Positions 15,226 to 23,100 of a DNA stretch of 64,000 nucleotides are shown here, one piece after another. Location of the stretch: IMG/VR virus record IMGVR_UViG_3300029998_000020, positions 28,767 through 92,766 of that record; one strand, given 5' to 3'. The notes beneath the pieces were generated by a model. It was given only the letters and a program-made list of their open reading frames with translations, ran no database searches and had not been told where the DNA came from. The position numbers were made by a program, and so were the translations under genes. This DNA is from a virus. Every line of letters starts with the position of its first letter. Position 1 is the first letter of the stretch.

Positions 15226-15738
15226 TTAGATTTCTTGTGCTGGAACTTGTGCAGCAGCAGATTGAGCACTTGGTTGAATAGTTGCCTGAACTTGTGCCTG
15301 AGCACTACCTGCAGGTTGAGCTTGTGCTGTACCTGGCTGAACTTGTGCTTGTGCCTGTGCTCCTTGTGCTGGCTGAACTTGTGATTCATCACCATACTCA
15401 TCTTGTGCACCTTGTGCCTGTGGTTGTGCTTGAACTGGTCCTTTATCAGATCCTGTTACTATTTCAACTGGAAGATTTTCAATATTCAAATAGTTTTCAT
15501 TAGCCCATTGTACTAATCTTTCAGCTAATCTTTTTTCACCCATTTCTGCTCTCAAATCTTTTCCTGTACTTTCTTTAACTTTCTTAATGAATGAGCCAAC
15601 TAAAGATTTTGGAAGATCGACATCAACACTTACACGATAAAAATCGTCAATTGCGTCTACCATTTCATTTACTGCTGATACTTGTGTTGTAGATTTCTTA
15701 CCTTTGAAATCATTTAAACTTAAAATATTTTTTGTCAT
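15226..15738 (-). CDS. Protein with folded N-terminus and Ala/Gln repeat tail
   Basis: A 170-residue protein. Residues 1-95 look folded (MTKNILSLNDFKGKK start, then VDVDLPKSLVGSFIKKVKES). Residues 97-168 are almost entirely Ala, Gln, Val, Pro and Gly (AQAQVQPGTAQAQPAGSAQA). This disordered tail is encoded by imperfect repeats around 15240-15440. LSLNDF recalls the CLNDF step of the TKRTDVAKD module. Two TATATATTAAA boxes lie upstream (15779-15789, 15817-15827). Probably a virion protein (inference). Confidence 0.55.
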   Translation of the reverse strand: MTKNILSLNDFKGKKSTTQVSAVNEMVDAIDDFYRVSVDVDLPKSLVGSFIKKVKESTGKDLRAEMGEKRLAERLVQWANENYLNIENLPVEIVTGSDKGPVQAQPQAQGAQDEYGDESQVQPAQGAQAQAQVQPGTAQAQPAGSAQAQVQATIQPSAQSAAAQVPAQEI

Positions 15739-15778
15739 TTTTTCAATATTATTTTTTTTGTATATTAATTTTGTATAT

Positions 15779-15789
15779 TATATATTAAA
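15779..15789 (-). promoter_or_regulatory. TTTAATATATA box (putative late promoter element)
   Basis: One of a set of TTTAATATATA elements on the coding strand upstream of putative virion genes. Other exact or near copies lie at 7731-7741, 8517-8527, 9885-9895, 14613-14623, 18574-18584 and 28369-28379, with TTTATATATA variants at 12148-12157 and 34928-34937. Several sit 20-22 nt before the ATG. The promoter role is inferred. Confidence 0.4.
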
Positions 15790-15919
15790 ATTCATATGTT
15801 CATTTTTATTCAATCATATATATTAAATAAAAAATATGAATTTTTGTATTTTTACTAATTATTATTTATTAAACTTTAAATGAAAATTTTTATAAATAAA
15901 TTAAATTAAATTAGAAAAC

Positions 15920-16423
15920 ATGAAAATAAATATAATTGTAGCAGTATCAGAAAATTGGGTAATTGGAAAAGATAATAAATTATTATGGAGATTGAGTAAC
16001 GATCTTAAAAAATTCAAAGAATTAACATTAAATAAGCCTATTATTATGGGTGACAAAACTTTTTATTCTTTACCAAAAGGAGCATTACCAAATAGAACTA
16101 ACATTATTTTGACATTAGACAAGAGTTTTAATGAACCTGATACTATTCCAGTATATTCAATAGAAGATGCTTTAAAAACAGCCGAGATGTATGGTGATGA
16201 TGTGTTTATAACAGGAGGAGGAAGTATATATAAACAATTCTTAGATATATCAGATACTGTGTATTTAACTGTAGTTCATACAATTATAGATGGAGATACT
16301 ATATTTCCAGAACTTGATGATAAATGGATTTGTATATCAGAAGAATTTAAATCAAAAGATGAAAAGAATGATTATGACCATACTTATAAAATATATAATA
16401 AAAAATATGATAATGTTAAATAA
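15920..16423 (+). CDS. folA: Dihydrofolate reductase
   Basis: A 167-residue, full-length DHFR. It shows the N-terminal strand INIIVAVSENWVIGKDNKLLWRLSNDLKKFKELT with catalytic Asp27-type acid (SNDLKKFK), PIIMGDKTFYSLP (the NADPH-binding GRKTxxS region, here GDKTFYS), TNIILT, and DVFITGGGSIYKQFL (glycine-rich cofactor loop). It reduces dihydrofolate to tetrahydrofolate for thymidylate synthesis, a common enzyme in T4-like phages. It is followed 55 nt later by the PIN-PhoH gene. Confidence 0.92.
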   Translation: MKINIIVAVSENWVIGKDNKLLWRLSNDLKKFKELTLNKPIIMGDKTFYSLPKGALPNRTNIILTLDKSFNEPDTIPVYSIEDALKTAEMYGDDVFITGGGSIYKQFLDISDTVYLTVVHTIIDGDTIFPELDDKWICISEEFKSKDEKNDYDHTYKIYNKKYDNVK

Positions 16424-16478
16424 TATATAAAATAACAAATCATAAAATTAACAATCAAACAAAAAATAATTAAAATAA

Positions 16479-17819
16479 ATGGCTAAAAAAGAAAAAAGTG
16501 ATAAAATATTTGTACTTGATACAAGTGTAATACTTTATGATCACAATGCAATTTACAATTTTGAAGAAAATGATGTTGCAATTCCTATTACAGTATTCGA
16601 AGAATTAGATGATTTCAAAAAGGGTAATGACACAATTAATTATGAGGCAAGAGAATTTATTAGAAAAACAGATAAATTAGCATCTAAATGTAATTTGAGC
16701 GATTGGATTCCTATTGGTAAAGGAAAAGGTAGAGTTAAGGTTGTGATGAATGAAACAACTGGAACAACTGATGCTTGTTTAGTTTTTAAATCTACAAAGC
16801 CAGATCATTTAATTTTAAATACTGCGTTGTCATTGGTAGAAGAATATCCTGACAAAAAGATTATACTTGTATCAAAAGATATAAATTTAAGATTGAAAGC
16901 TAAATCTTTAAATGTTAATTCTGAAGATTATTTAACAGGTAAAATTAAAGATACTGATAAATTATTTACAGGTAGATCAACAATTGAATTAGATACAGAT
17001 GATATAATTACTAAACTATATCAAGATAATGTTTGTACACCACAAGAACTTGGTATTACAGATTTATTAAATAATAAATATTTAATTATTAAATCATCTA
17101 TTTCTGCTGCATCAGCTTTAGCATATTATAATTCATCAAAACAGCAAGTGGAAAGAATAGATAAAGAAACATGTTATAAAATAACACCAAGAAATTCTGA
17201 ACAAGTATTTGCGTTACATGCATTATTAAATCCTGATGTTAAATTAGTATCATTACAAGGAGTTGCAGGAACAGGAAAAACATTGTTAGCTTTGGCTGCT
17301 GCACTTAGTCAGAAGAGAAATTTTAAACAAATATTTTTGGCGAGACCAATTGTGCCATTAAGTGGAAAAGACATAGGCTATCTTCCTGGCGATGTTGATC
17401 AGAAGACATCAGTGTACATGATGCCTCTGTTCGATAATCTAAAATTTATACAAAGTCAGTTTAAAGATACTGATAAGGAATATAAATTCATTCAAGATTG
17501 TATTAAAGACGAAAAAGTAATAATAACTCCTTTGACATATATTCGTGGACGTAGTATTTCAAATGTTTTTTTTATTGTTGACGAATCTCAGAACCTTACT
17601 CCTCATGAAATAAAAACTATTATAACAAGAGCAGGAGAAGGTACAAAGATTGTGTTCACTGGAGATATAAATCAGATCGACACACCTTATTTAGATGCTC
17701 AAAGTAATGGATTATCACATTTAATTGCTAAAATAAAAGGACAACCTATTTATTCTCATGTGACTCTTGAAAAAGGAGAACGTTCTGAATTAGCAAATAT
17801 TGCAAATGAATTACTTTAA
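16479..17819 (+). CDS. phoH: PIN domain-PhoH ATPase fusion
   Basis: A 446-residue protein. Residues 9-140 form a PIN-type RNase domain with acidic residues at VLDTSV (D14), EELDDF (41-46), TTDAC (D98) and SKDINLR (D134). Residues 235-446 are a PhoH-like P-loop ATPase: Walker A GVAGTGKT (261-268), ARPIVPLSGKDIGYLPGD, Walker B FFIVDESQN (364-372) and FTGDINQID. This is the PhoH2/YlaK architecture, an RNA helicase-RNase. Such genes are widespread in phages. Their role in infection is unsettled, with RNA remodelling the likely activity. Confidence 0.9.
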   Translation: MAKKEKSDKIFVLDTSVILYDHNAIYNFEENDVAIPITVFEELDDFKKGNDTINYEAREFIRKTDKLASKCNLSDWIPIGKGKGRVKVVMNETTGTTDACLVFKSTKPDHLILNTALSLVEEYPDKKIILVSKDINLRLKAKSLNVNSEDYLTGKIKDTDKLFTGRSTIELDTDDIITKLYQDNVCTPQELGITDLLNNKYLIIKSSISAASALAYYNSSKQQVERIDKETCYKITPRNSEQVFALHALLNPDVKLVSLQGVAGTGKTLLALAAALSQKRNFKQIFLARPIVPLSGKDIGYLPGDVDQKTSVYMMPLFDNLKFIQSQFKDTDKEYKFIQDCIKDEKVIITPLTYIRGRSISNVFFIVDESQNLTPHEIKTIITRAGEGTKIVFTGDINQIDTPYLDAQSNGLSHLIAKIKGQPIYSHVTLEKGERSELANIANELL

Positions 17820-17847
17820 TCTATCCCTTTTAAAATTATTATAAACT

Positions 17848-17880
17848 AAAAAAGCTACTCATTATGAGTAGCTTTTTTTA
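17848..17880. terminator. Bidirectional hairpin terminator
   Basis: An AAAAAAGCTACTCAT / ATGAGTAGCTTTTTT near-perfect hairpin between convergent genes. Confidence 0.8.
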
Positions 17881-18552
17881 TTCCTTTTTTTCTTTTTTAA
17901 GTTTAACTGCATCTTTTATGCTAAATTTCTTTATTACCATTGGTTCATCTACTGATTCTACATAAACATCTCTACCATTTATTCTATTGACATATCCTTT
18001 AACTATATCATTATCAATAAATACACCAGCATTTAGTATAGGTCTTTCTTTTGGTGTTTGTGGGTCAATAATATTAAAGTCTGAAATCTTCTTTATTTCT
18101 TGTGCTTTAACTGCTCCAATACCAAAAAGAGGATTTGATTTGTATTCTTTTTCTTGACCTAACATTGTATATTTAGGCATTTCATTAGACTCTTTTACCA
18201 CATCTTTTGCAACATCTGTTCTTTTAGTTTTTGTAGATTCTAAATCTTTCCAATTTTCATCAAAATCTTTAAATTTCAAAACATTTTTTATATCTTTCAT
18301 ATTACTATATTTATTTTCTTTTACTGTTTTATTTACTAATTTAGATTTGAATGCTATAGTTTGTAGTTTACTATCTTTAGCAGCAAATTCTTCCCAACTA
18401 CTGATATGATTATCAACAGGATTTCCTATATATTGAAGATTTGGTATACCTTTATTCAATCTATCATTTGTTGTTAAATCTCCAATGTCTTTTCCTTTTG
18501 TTTCTTTTCTTAACTTTTTTAATTGTTTAATTGTAGTATCTCTGGGTAACAT
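17878..18552 (-). CDS. Hypothetical protein with one TKRTDVAKD module
   Basis: A 224-residue protein with a basic N-terminal helix (TIKQLKKLRKETKGKD). At about residues 85-120 is the third copy of a module otherwise found twice in the protein at 6868-7410: NMKDIKNVLKFKDFDEN, then TKTKRTDVAKDVVKE. The C-terminus (GVFIDNDIVKGYVNRINGRD) looks like a small beta domain. A TTTAATATATA box (18574-18584) lies 21 nt upstream. Likely a virion or packaging-associated protein (inference). Confidence 0.55.
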   Translation of the reverse strand: MLPRDTTIKQLKKLRKETKGKDIGDLTTNDRLNKGIPNLQYIGNPVDNHISSWEEFAAKDSKLQTIAFKSKLVNKTVKENKYSNMKDIKNVLKFKDFDENWKDLESTKTKRTDVAKDVVKESNEMPKYTMLGQEKEYKSNPLFGIGAVKAQEIKKISDFNIIDPQTPKERPILNAGVFIDNDIVKGYVNRINGRDVYVESVDEPMVIKKFSIKDAVKLKKEKKE

Positions 18553-18607
18553 ATTAATTAGTTATTTTTTATGTATATATTAAATATCATTTTCCGTTTT
18601 TTTATAT

Positions 18608-18644
18608 AAAAAAATGTTGTGAAAATTAATCCACAACATTTTTA
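18608..18644 (-). terminator. Hairpin terminator
   Basis: An AAAATGTTGTG / CACAACATTTT stem that overlaps the last codons of the gene ending at 18626. It closes the 20220-18626 operon on the minus strand. Confidence 0.65.
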
Positions 18645-19129
18645 TTTTCTTTATTCATTTTTTCTAATAATTCAAGAATTTTTGTTTTCTCTGTGAAGGT
18701 TTGAATTTTTTCATCTGAAATTTCTAACGGTATAAAATGTAAAACTATTTCACCTCCTGCCAATTTATGTAATTTACCTTCAACAGTATGCCAATCTAAA
18801 ATTCTATGTATTCCTTTTATAGGTGGAATAACATTAACATTTTTTGAAATTTTAATAGCATGTTTTTTGAGTCTTTTATAAATTTCAATGCTAGGTGTTC
18901 CTTGATTGCTAATAACTCCAATCTCTTTACCATTCTCATCAAATAGTTTAGAATAAACAGTAAAATCAATATTACAACGTGTTACTGTATATCCAAGTTC
19001 TATACATATATCTTCCATGAATCCAACATTAAATATATCGCTTATTACATAGTAAGCTATTATACCATATTTTTCAATTATTGGATTTTTAATGTTGTTG
19101 TTTTTTTCTATGAATTCTTCTTTTGTCAT
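18626..19129 (-). CDS. Hypothetical 167-residue protein
   Basis: I start it at the ATG at 19129 (MTKEEFIEKNNNIKNPIIEK), 10 nt after the upstream stop. A longer start at 19153 would overlap that gene by 14 nt. It has alternating hydrophobic strands (YGIIAYYVISDIFNVGFM, GGEIVLHFIPLEI) and no known motif. It is the third gene after the metal transporter, and its role may be linked to it only by position. Confidence 0.5.
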   Translation of the reverse strand: MTKEEFIEKNNNIKNPIIEKYGIIAYYVISDIFNVGFMEDICIELGYTVTRCNIDFTVYSKLFDENGKEIGVISNQGTPSIEIYKRLKKHAIKISKNVNVIPPIKGIHRILDWHTVEGKLHKLAGGEIVLHFIPLEISDEKIQTFTEKTKILELLEKMNKENKNVVD

Positions 19130-19139
19130 TTTGATATTT

Positions 19140-19358
19140 TTACCAACAGTCATAATCAGTTATATTTTTTTCTTCTTTAAGATAATTATCTATTATAGTT
19201 ACTGCTGTTGCTATTCCTGTTGGAGTAAATCTATAACTAAATCTACCACCTATTCCTGTTTGTGGAGATTTTTTTATTTTTTTTTGTTTTTCCATCCACT
19301 CATTTGCGGATTTTTCTTCTTTCTCTGTTAAATCAAATTTAATCATATTTTTAATCAT
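19140..19358 (-). CDS. Small hypothetical protein between transporter and 18626 gene
   Basis: A 72-residue protein with a charged helix (KFDLTEKEEKSANEWMEKQK) followed by a Gly/Thr-rich strand region (TGIGGRFSYRFTPTGIATAV). It overlaps the transporter gene by 8 nt, indicating coupled translation. No family recognised. Confidence 0.5.
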   Translation of the reverse strand: MIKNMIKFDLTEKEEKSANEWMEKQKKIKKSPQTGIGGRFSYRFTPTGIATAVTIIDNYLKEEKNITDYDCW

Positions 19359-20220
19359 TTGGTTCTATGTGAATATAAATTTCACTTCTCTTTATTTTAT
19401 TTTTTATTTCATTCTCAATTTTATCACAGACAGAATGAGCTTCTAATAAAGTTAATTCAGAATTTAAATGTAAGTCAAATTTTATAAATGTATCTGCACC
19501 TGAGCTTCTAACTTTTAAATCATGAAATAGTTTTACATCTTCACAACTATTTAATATATCTACTATAATATCACTCACACCTACTGGTGCTTTATCTAAC
19601 AGAACATCAATTGCATTTTTAGCTAATCTATAAGAAACTAATATAATTATAAAGGCAACACCTAATGCAGCAACAGAATCAGCCCAATAAACATTAAAAT
19701 TTATAAGAATCAAACCAACTAATACAACACATGAACTCCATATATCTGTTTTAAAATGAATAGAATCTGCTTCTAATGCTTGACTGTTATATTTTTTTGC
19801 TACTTTTTTTAACATTCTTGAACGATTTATATCAATTATAATAGATGATATAATAACCACATAACTCCATATAGTTACTTCAACATCAAAATCGTTAGAA
19901 ATTAATTTTGATAATGATTCTGAAATTATCCAAATGCTTGTAACACCTAATAACATTGCTTCTGCAAATGCTGATAAATTCTCTACTTTACCGTGCCCAT
20001 AATTATGTTTATAATCTGCAGGTTTATCTGATACTCTAACAGAAAAATATGTAATAATAGCAGCAACCATATCCAATGTTGAATGTAATGCTTCTGATAA
20101 TATTCCTAAACTGCCTGTCATCAATCCAATTATAAGCTTGAATAATGTCAATGCTCCTGATGCAATAACAGATAAAAAAGCTGCTTTCTTTTTTTCAGTT
20201 GTGTCTAATTTTTGTTCCAT
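19351..20220 (-). CDS. Cation diffusion facilitator (CDF) metal transporter
   Basis: A 289-residue inner-membrane protein with six hydrophobic segments. The diagnostic CDF metal site is intact: HSTLD in TM2 (after GILSEAL) and HFKTD in TM5 (ADSIHFKTD), each a HxxxD pair. DYKHNYGHGKVENLSAF and the C-terminal cytoplasmic domain (DTFIKFDLHLNSELTLLEAH, IYIHIEPND) are also typical. Family members export Zn, Fe, Mn or Cd by proton antiport. A full-length, apparently functional CDF transporter in a phage is unusual. It may adjust metal levels during infection or defeat metal-dependent host functions (inference). Confidence 0.88.
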   Translation of the reverse strand: MEQKLDTTEKKKAAFLSVIASGALTLFKLIIGLMTGSLGILSEALHSTLDMVAAIITYFSVRVSDKPADYKHNYGHGKVENLSAFAEAMLLGVTSIWIISESLSKLISNDFDVEVTIWSYVVIISSIIIDINRSRMLKKVAKKYNSQALEADSIHFKTDIWSSCVVLVGLILINFNVYWADSVAALGVAFIIILVSYRLAKNAIDVLLDKAPVGVSDIIVDILNSCEDVKLFHDLKVRSSGADTFIKFDLHLNSELTLLEAHSVCDKIENEIKNKIKRSEIYIHIEPND

Positions 20221-20231
20221 TTTTCTTATAA

Positions 20232-20474
20232 TTAATTTACTTCACTAAGAGTTTTGAGTTTTTGTTTACGAATCATTTTTTTTACAAATAAATGATAATC
20301 ATATAGTTTTATTGATATTTTAATATTTCTATATTTTGCCAATTCCATATCAAAATACTTTACTGTGTAGCAAGCTACTTCATCAGAGTAAGAGTGTATT
20401 TTTATATCTTCTATTGTATTTTCCCCTAATGCATTTATAGATAATAAATAACTCTTTACTGTTGGATTTTTCAT
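20232..20474 (-). CDS. Small hypothetical protein with RKQKLKTL tail
   Basis: An 80-residue protein ending KKMIRKQKLKTLSEVN, which echoes the basic tail of the 1-3 kb array. It has a mixed beta pattern (EVACYTVKYFDMELAKYRNI). It sits 11 nt ahead of the CDF gene and overlaps the membrane protein upstream by 4 nt. Confidence 0.5.
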   Translation of the reverse strand: MKNPTVKSYLLSINALGENTIEDIKIHSYSDEVACYTVKYFDMELAKYRNIKISIKLYDYHLFVKKMIRKQKLKTLSEVN

Positions 20475-20887
20475 GGTTTTAGTTTACCTATTGTTTCAAT
20501 TTTTATATTAATTAATGATACTAATCTATTTATTTCTTGTGAATGTATACCTCCCTGTGACATAGTCCACATTTTTTTTATTTCTACATCAAACAAATCT
20601 TTCAATTCTTTAACTGTATCAGTATCATTTATCAAAGATTCAACTTTATCACGATAATCAAAAAATACATCACTTTTTCTACTTATATTAAATGAAAATG
20701 TTATTAAAATTGAAAACATAAATGACAAACCAACAGAGAATTTCAACATAACATTATGAATCCTAATATCATCATTAGGAATAACATAATAGAATAATAG
20801 ATAACAAAAACTAACAAAAAATACAAATGATAACACAAAAACAATCCATAAAGAACATGTATCAAAATACTTACTTAATGTTTTCAT
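20471..20887 (-). CDS. Two-helix membrane protein
   Basis: I choose the ATG at 20887 (138 residues, MKTLSKYFDTCSLW) over an upstream GTG at 20929. Two hydrophobic segments (IVFVLSFVFFVSFCYLLFYY and FSVGLSFMFSILITFSFNI) are followed by a cytoplasmic-looking helical domain (VESLINDTDTVKELKDLFD). It heads the group containing the CDF transporter and might act with it, but this is only context. Confidence 0.5.
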   Translation of the reverse strand: MKTLSKYFDTCSLWIVFVLSFVFFVSFCYLLFYYVIPNDDIRIHNVMLKFSVGLSFMFSILITFSFNISRKSDVFFDYRDKVESLINDTDTVKELKDLFDVEIKKMWTMSQGGIHSQEINRLVSLINIKIETIGKLKP

Positions 20888-20945
20888 AATTTTTATTTTT
20901 ATAAGTGTAAATAATAAAGAATTGACCACAATAAAATTGATATTT

Positions 20946-21278
20946 TCATAATCCTATGCTTATAAATAACATTATACAATTACTTTTAAAAATGCTAGAA
21001 AAAATACAATATGCATTTAAAAATTCAGCAAATTCAGATGTGATTTCCCTATATTTTATGTCAGCATCTTTTTGAGATATTTTTTTATCAAGTAATTTAT
21101 TTTTTATATCAATCATTCTGATAGCAAGGCTAAATACTTTTTTAACCAATTTATCTGAAAAAACTCCAACAAATTCAAAAGTTTCCATTAATTTATTGAA
21201 TGCTTTATAATTATCAATATTATTCTCGTTTATCCAAGAATTTTCTAAGTCATATCCATATTCTGATTTCATGCTCAT
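20946..21278 (-). CDS. Hypothetical 110-residue protein
   Basis: I start it at the ATG at 21278 (MSMKSEYGYDLENSW). The longer frame begins with TTG inside the promoter box. It is helical, with a hydrophobic C-terminal end (CIFSSIFKSNCIMLFISIGL) that could be a membrane anchor. It lies about 20-30 nt downstream of a Bacteroidota-type -7 box. Confidence 0.5.
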   Translation of the reverse strand: MSMKSEYGYDLENSWINENNIDNYKAFNKLMETFEFVGVFSDKLVKKVFSLAIRMIDIKNKLLDKKISQKDADIKYREITSEFAEFLNAYCIFSSIFKSNCIMLFISIGL

Positions 21279-21305
21279 TTTATTTAGTTTTTTATAATTA
21301 TTGTA

Positions 21306-21335
21306 CAAAGATAATAAAAAAATGAGCTATAATAA
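21306..21335 (-). promoter_or_regulatory. Bacteroidota-type promoter (weaker -33)
   Basis: On the minus strand TATCTTTG (complement of 21306-21313) preceded at 19 nt by TTA in place of TTG. It partly overlaps the upstream terminator hairpin. It would drive the 21278-18626 gene group. Confidence 0.5.
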
Positions 21336-21351
21336 TCTATAGCTCATTTTA
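21318..21351 (-). terminator. Hairpin terminator
   Basis: An AAAATGAGCTATA / TATAGCTCATTTT stem downstream of the gene ending at 21363, immediately upstream of the next promoter. Confidence 0.7.
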
Positions 21352-21362
21352 TTTTTAATGAT

Positions 21363-21653
21363 TTAATGTTTTTTGTGTTTATAATATAATTTTTTACTAT
21401 ATTTTTCTTCTTGTTTTTTTCTTTCTTCTAATTTTTTATTAATTTCATTATAAGTGTTATTGGATAATTTTTCCAAGTATTTCAACTTTTTCTTTCTATC
21501 TTCTTTTTTCCTTACTTGTGATTCGTATTTTTCTATTATTTTAGCAGTAATAGAATCAATAATTACATAATTACCAGATCCGTTCAAATTTTTCTGGTGA
21601 ATAATATTCGCAGCATTTAGTATTTTTTGATATAGTTCACTGTTTTTTGACAT
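21363..21653 (-). CDS. Lysine-rich helical hypothetical protein
   Basis: A 96-residue, strongly basic, coiled-coil-like protein (RKKEDRKKKLKYLEKLSNNT, ending KYSKKLYYKHKKH). It may bind nucleic acid by charge alone. It sits between two terminators downstream of the tRNA gene. No family recognised. Confidence 0.5.
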   Translation of the reverse strand: MSKNSELYQKILNAANIIHQKNLNGSGNYVIIDSITAKIIEKYESQVRKKEDRKKKLKYLEKLSNNTYNEINKKLEERKKQEEKYSKKLYYKHKKH

Positions 21654-21668
21654 GTTACATTTTTAATA

Positions 21669-21695
21669 AAAAAAGTCTCATAAAGAGACTTTTTA
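21669..21695 (-). terminator. Hairpin terminator below the tRNA
   Basis: An AAAAGTCTC / GAGACTTTT stem with T-runs on both sides. It lies just 3' of the tRNA-like gene on the minus strand. Confidence 0.7.
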
Positions 21696-21699
21696 TTTG

Positions 21700-21768
21700 A
21701 GCAAGAGGTCTGATTTGAACAGAATCTTTTTACTGGAAGTAAAAAGCATTAACATATGCTACCTCTGC
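21700..21768 (-). tRNA. tRNA-Gly(UCC), possibly degenerate
   Basis: On the minus strand the sequence folds as a cloverleaf: acceptor GCAGAGG, D-arm GCAT/ATGC, anticodon stem TTTTA/TAAAA with loop CTTCCAG (anticodon UCC), and T-arm TCTG-TTCAAAT-CAGA. The 3' side is CCTCTTGC plus discriminator U, as in bacterial and T4 tRNA-Gly. Odd points: the D-loop lacks GG, the acceptor 3' strand has one extra or mismatched base, and CCA is not encoded. It would read GGA, a codon favoured in this A/T-rich genome. It may be functional with a bulge or a decaying gene. Confidence 0.55.
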
Positions 21769-21939
21769 ATTTTAATAATATAGTAATAAAAAAAATTATA
21801 GTTTATAAATTATATATAAATTTTAAATTACCAGAATCAAAAATTCTATATATTTTTCTATCTAACATAATTTGTCAATTAATTGGTATCAAAAAATTAA
21901 TAAATACCACCTTTTTATTTTTATATATAAAAATAAAAA

Positions 21940-22092
21940 ATGAAAAACAAATCAAAAATTTCGATATCATTAAAAAATGAATTGATAGATTATTTAAATG
22001 ACTTGAGTTTAAATAAATCTAAATTTATAGAAAAATTAATAGAAGAGTATAAAATAATAAAAATAAATAATGATAATAACAAAAAAAGTTAA
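21940..22092 (+). CDS. Ribbon-helix-helix-like small protein
   Basis: A 50-residue protein, MKNKSKISISLKNELIDYL at the start and LNKSKFIEKLIEEYK after a short turn. A beta strand (KISISL) followed by two helices with a central SLNKS turn is the CopG/Arc ribbon-helix-helix pattern. It overlaps the downstream nuclease gene by 23 nt and probably autoregulates it (inference). Confidence 0.55.
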   Translation: MKNKSKISISLKNELIDYLNDLSLNKSKFIEKLIEEYKIIKINNDNNKKS

Positions 22093-23059
22093 AATTCATA
22101 TTAAAGGAATATCAATAAAAAGATATAAAAAATTAGGTTATAATGTTGATACTAAAGGATTAAATACTATTAATGTTGAAGATCTTCCTAAATGTAGTAA
22201 TATTAAAGTCATGGTGAAATGTGATAATTGTGATTATGAAAAAGAATTAAAGATTCAAGATTATTATTTATCTTTTAAAAATAATAAATATTGTTGTAAT
22301 AAATGCTCATATGAAAATTATAAAAAAACAATGTTAGAAAGATATGGAGTTGAAAATGGATTTCAATATAAAGACATAAAAGAAAAATCTAATAGCACTA
22401 AAATAAAATTATATGGAGATGAAAATTACAATAATAGAGAAAAAGCGATAGAAACATGTTTAGATAAATATGGTGTTGAAAATCCTAATCAAAATTATAA
22501 AATAAAAAAAAAATCTAATAATACTTGCTTAGAAAAATATGGATTTGAAACAGCATCTAAAAATGAAAAAGTAAAGGAAAAAATAAAAAAAACAAATTTG
22601 AAAAGATGGAACAGTACATGTACATTACATTCAGAAAAACAAATTGATAAAATTAAACAAATATTTATTGATAAATATGGAGTTGATAATCCTATGAAGA
22701 ATTTAGAAATATTTTTAAAAGCCCAAAAAACAGCTCTAAATCGTAAAAAATTTAAAGAAACTGAATTATTATATCAAGGTACATATGAATTAGATTTTTT
22801 AAATAATTATTATGAAAAAATTAATATTGAAAATGGTAAATCAATAAAAATAATTTATAATAATAATAAAACTGTGTATCATTCTGATTTTTTTTTATCT
22901 GAAAAAAATTTAATTATAGAAATAAAATCATCATATTGGTATAATAGATATTATGATAAAAATATAATTAAACAAAAAGAATGTGAAAAATTAGGATATA
23001 ATTATATCATAATAATAGATAAAAATTATAATGATTTTAATAAATTAATAATGATTTAA
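22070..23059 (+). CDS. Putative homing endonuclease with PD-(D/E)xK-type C-terminus
   Basis: A 329-residue protein. Residues 35-85 contain two CxxC pairs (CDNCDYEKE, CCNKCSYEN), a likely zinc ribbon. Residues 90-215 hold four repeats of a YGVENPNQ-like unit (ERYGVENGFQ, DKYGVENPNQ, EKYGFETASK, DKYGVDNPMK), a DNA-binding repeat seen in phage intron or free-standing endonucleases. The end has YHSDFFLSEKNLIIEIKSSYWY (D...ExK pattern) and a following strand, suggesting a PD-(D/E)xK or Vsr-like nuclease. It sits directly downstream of the truncated DNA polymerase gene, a classic homing target. Confidence 0.65.
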   Translation: MIITKKVKIHIKGISIKRYKKLGYNVDTKGLNTINVEDLPKCSNIKVMVKCDNCDYEKELKIQDYYLSFKNNKYCCNKCSYENYKKTMLERYGVENGFQYKDIKEKSNSTKIKLYGDENYNNREKAIETCLDKYGVENPNQNYKIKKKSNNTCLEKYGFETASKNEKVKEKIKKTNLKRWNSTCTLHSEKQIDKIKQIFIDKYGVDNPMKNLEIFLKAQKTALNRKKFKETELLYQGTYELDFLNNYYEKINIENGKSIKIIYNNNKTVYHSDFFLSEKNLIIEIKSSYWYNRYYDKNIIKQKECEKLGYNYIIIIDKNYNDFNKLIMI

Positions 23060-23100
23060 AATAAAACAACTTAGATTTTAATCTAAGTTGTTTTATTTTT
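23058..23100. terminator. Bidirectional hairpin terminator
   Basis: A long AAAACAACTTAGATT / AATCTAAGTTGTTTT stem between the convergent nuclease and DNA polymerase genes. Confidence 0.8.

Noticed and set aside
15222-15503. His/Gln- and Val/Leu-rich ORFs on both strands near 15.3 kb
   Set aside because: They are shadows of the Ala/Gln repeat tail of the 15226-15738 gene.
21756-21980. Plus-strand 74-codon ORF across the tRNA and RHH gene
   Set aside because: It overlaps the tRNA-like sequence and the better-supported RHH ORF and has no motif.
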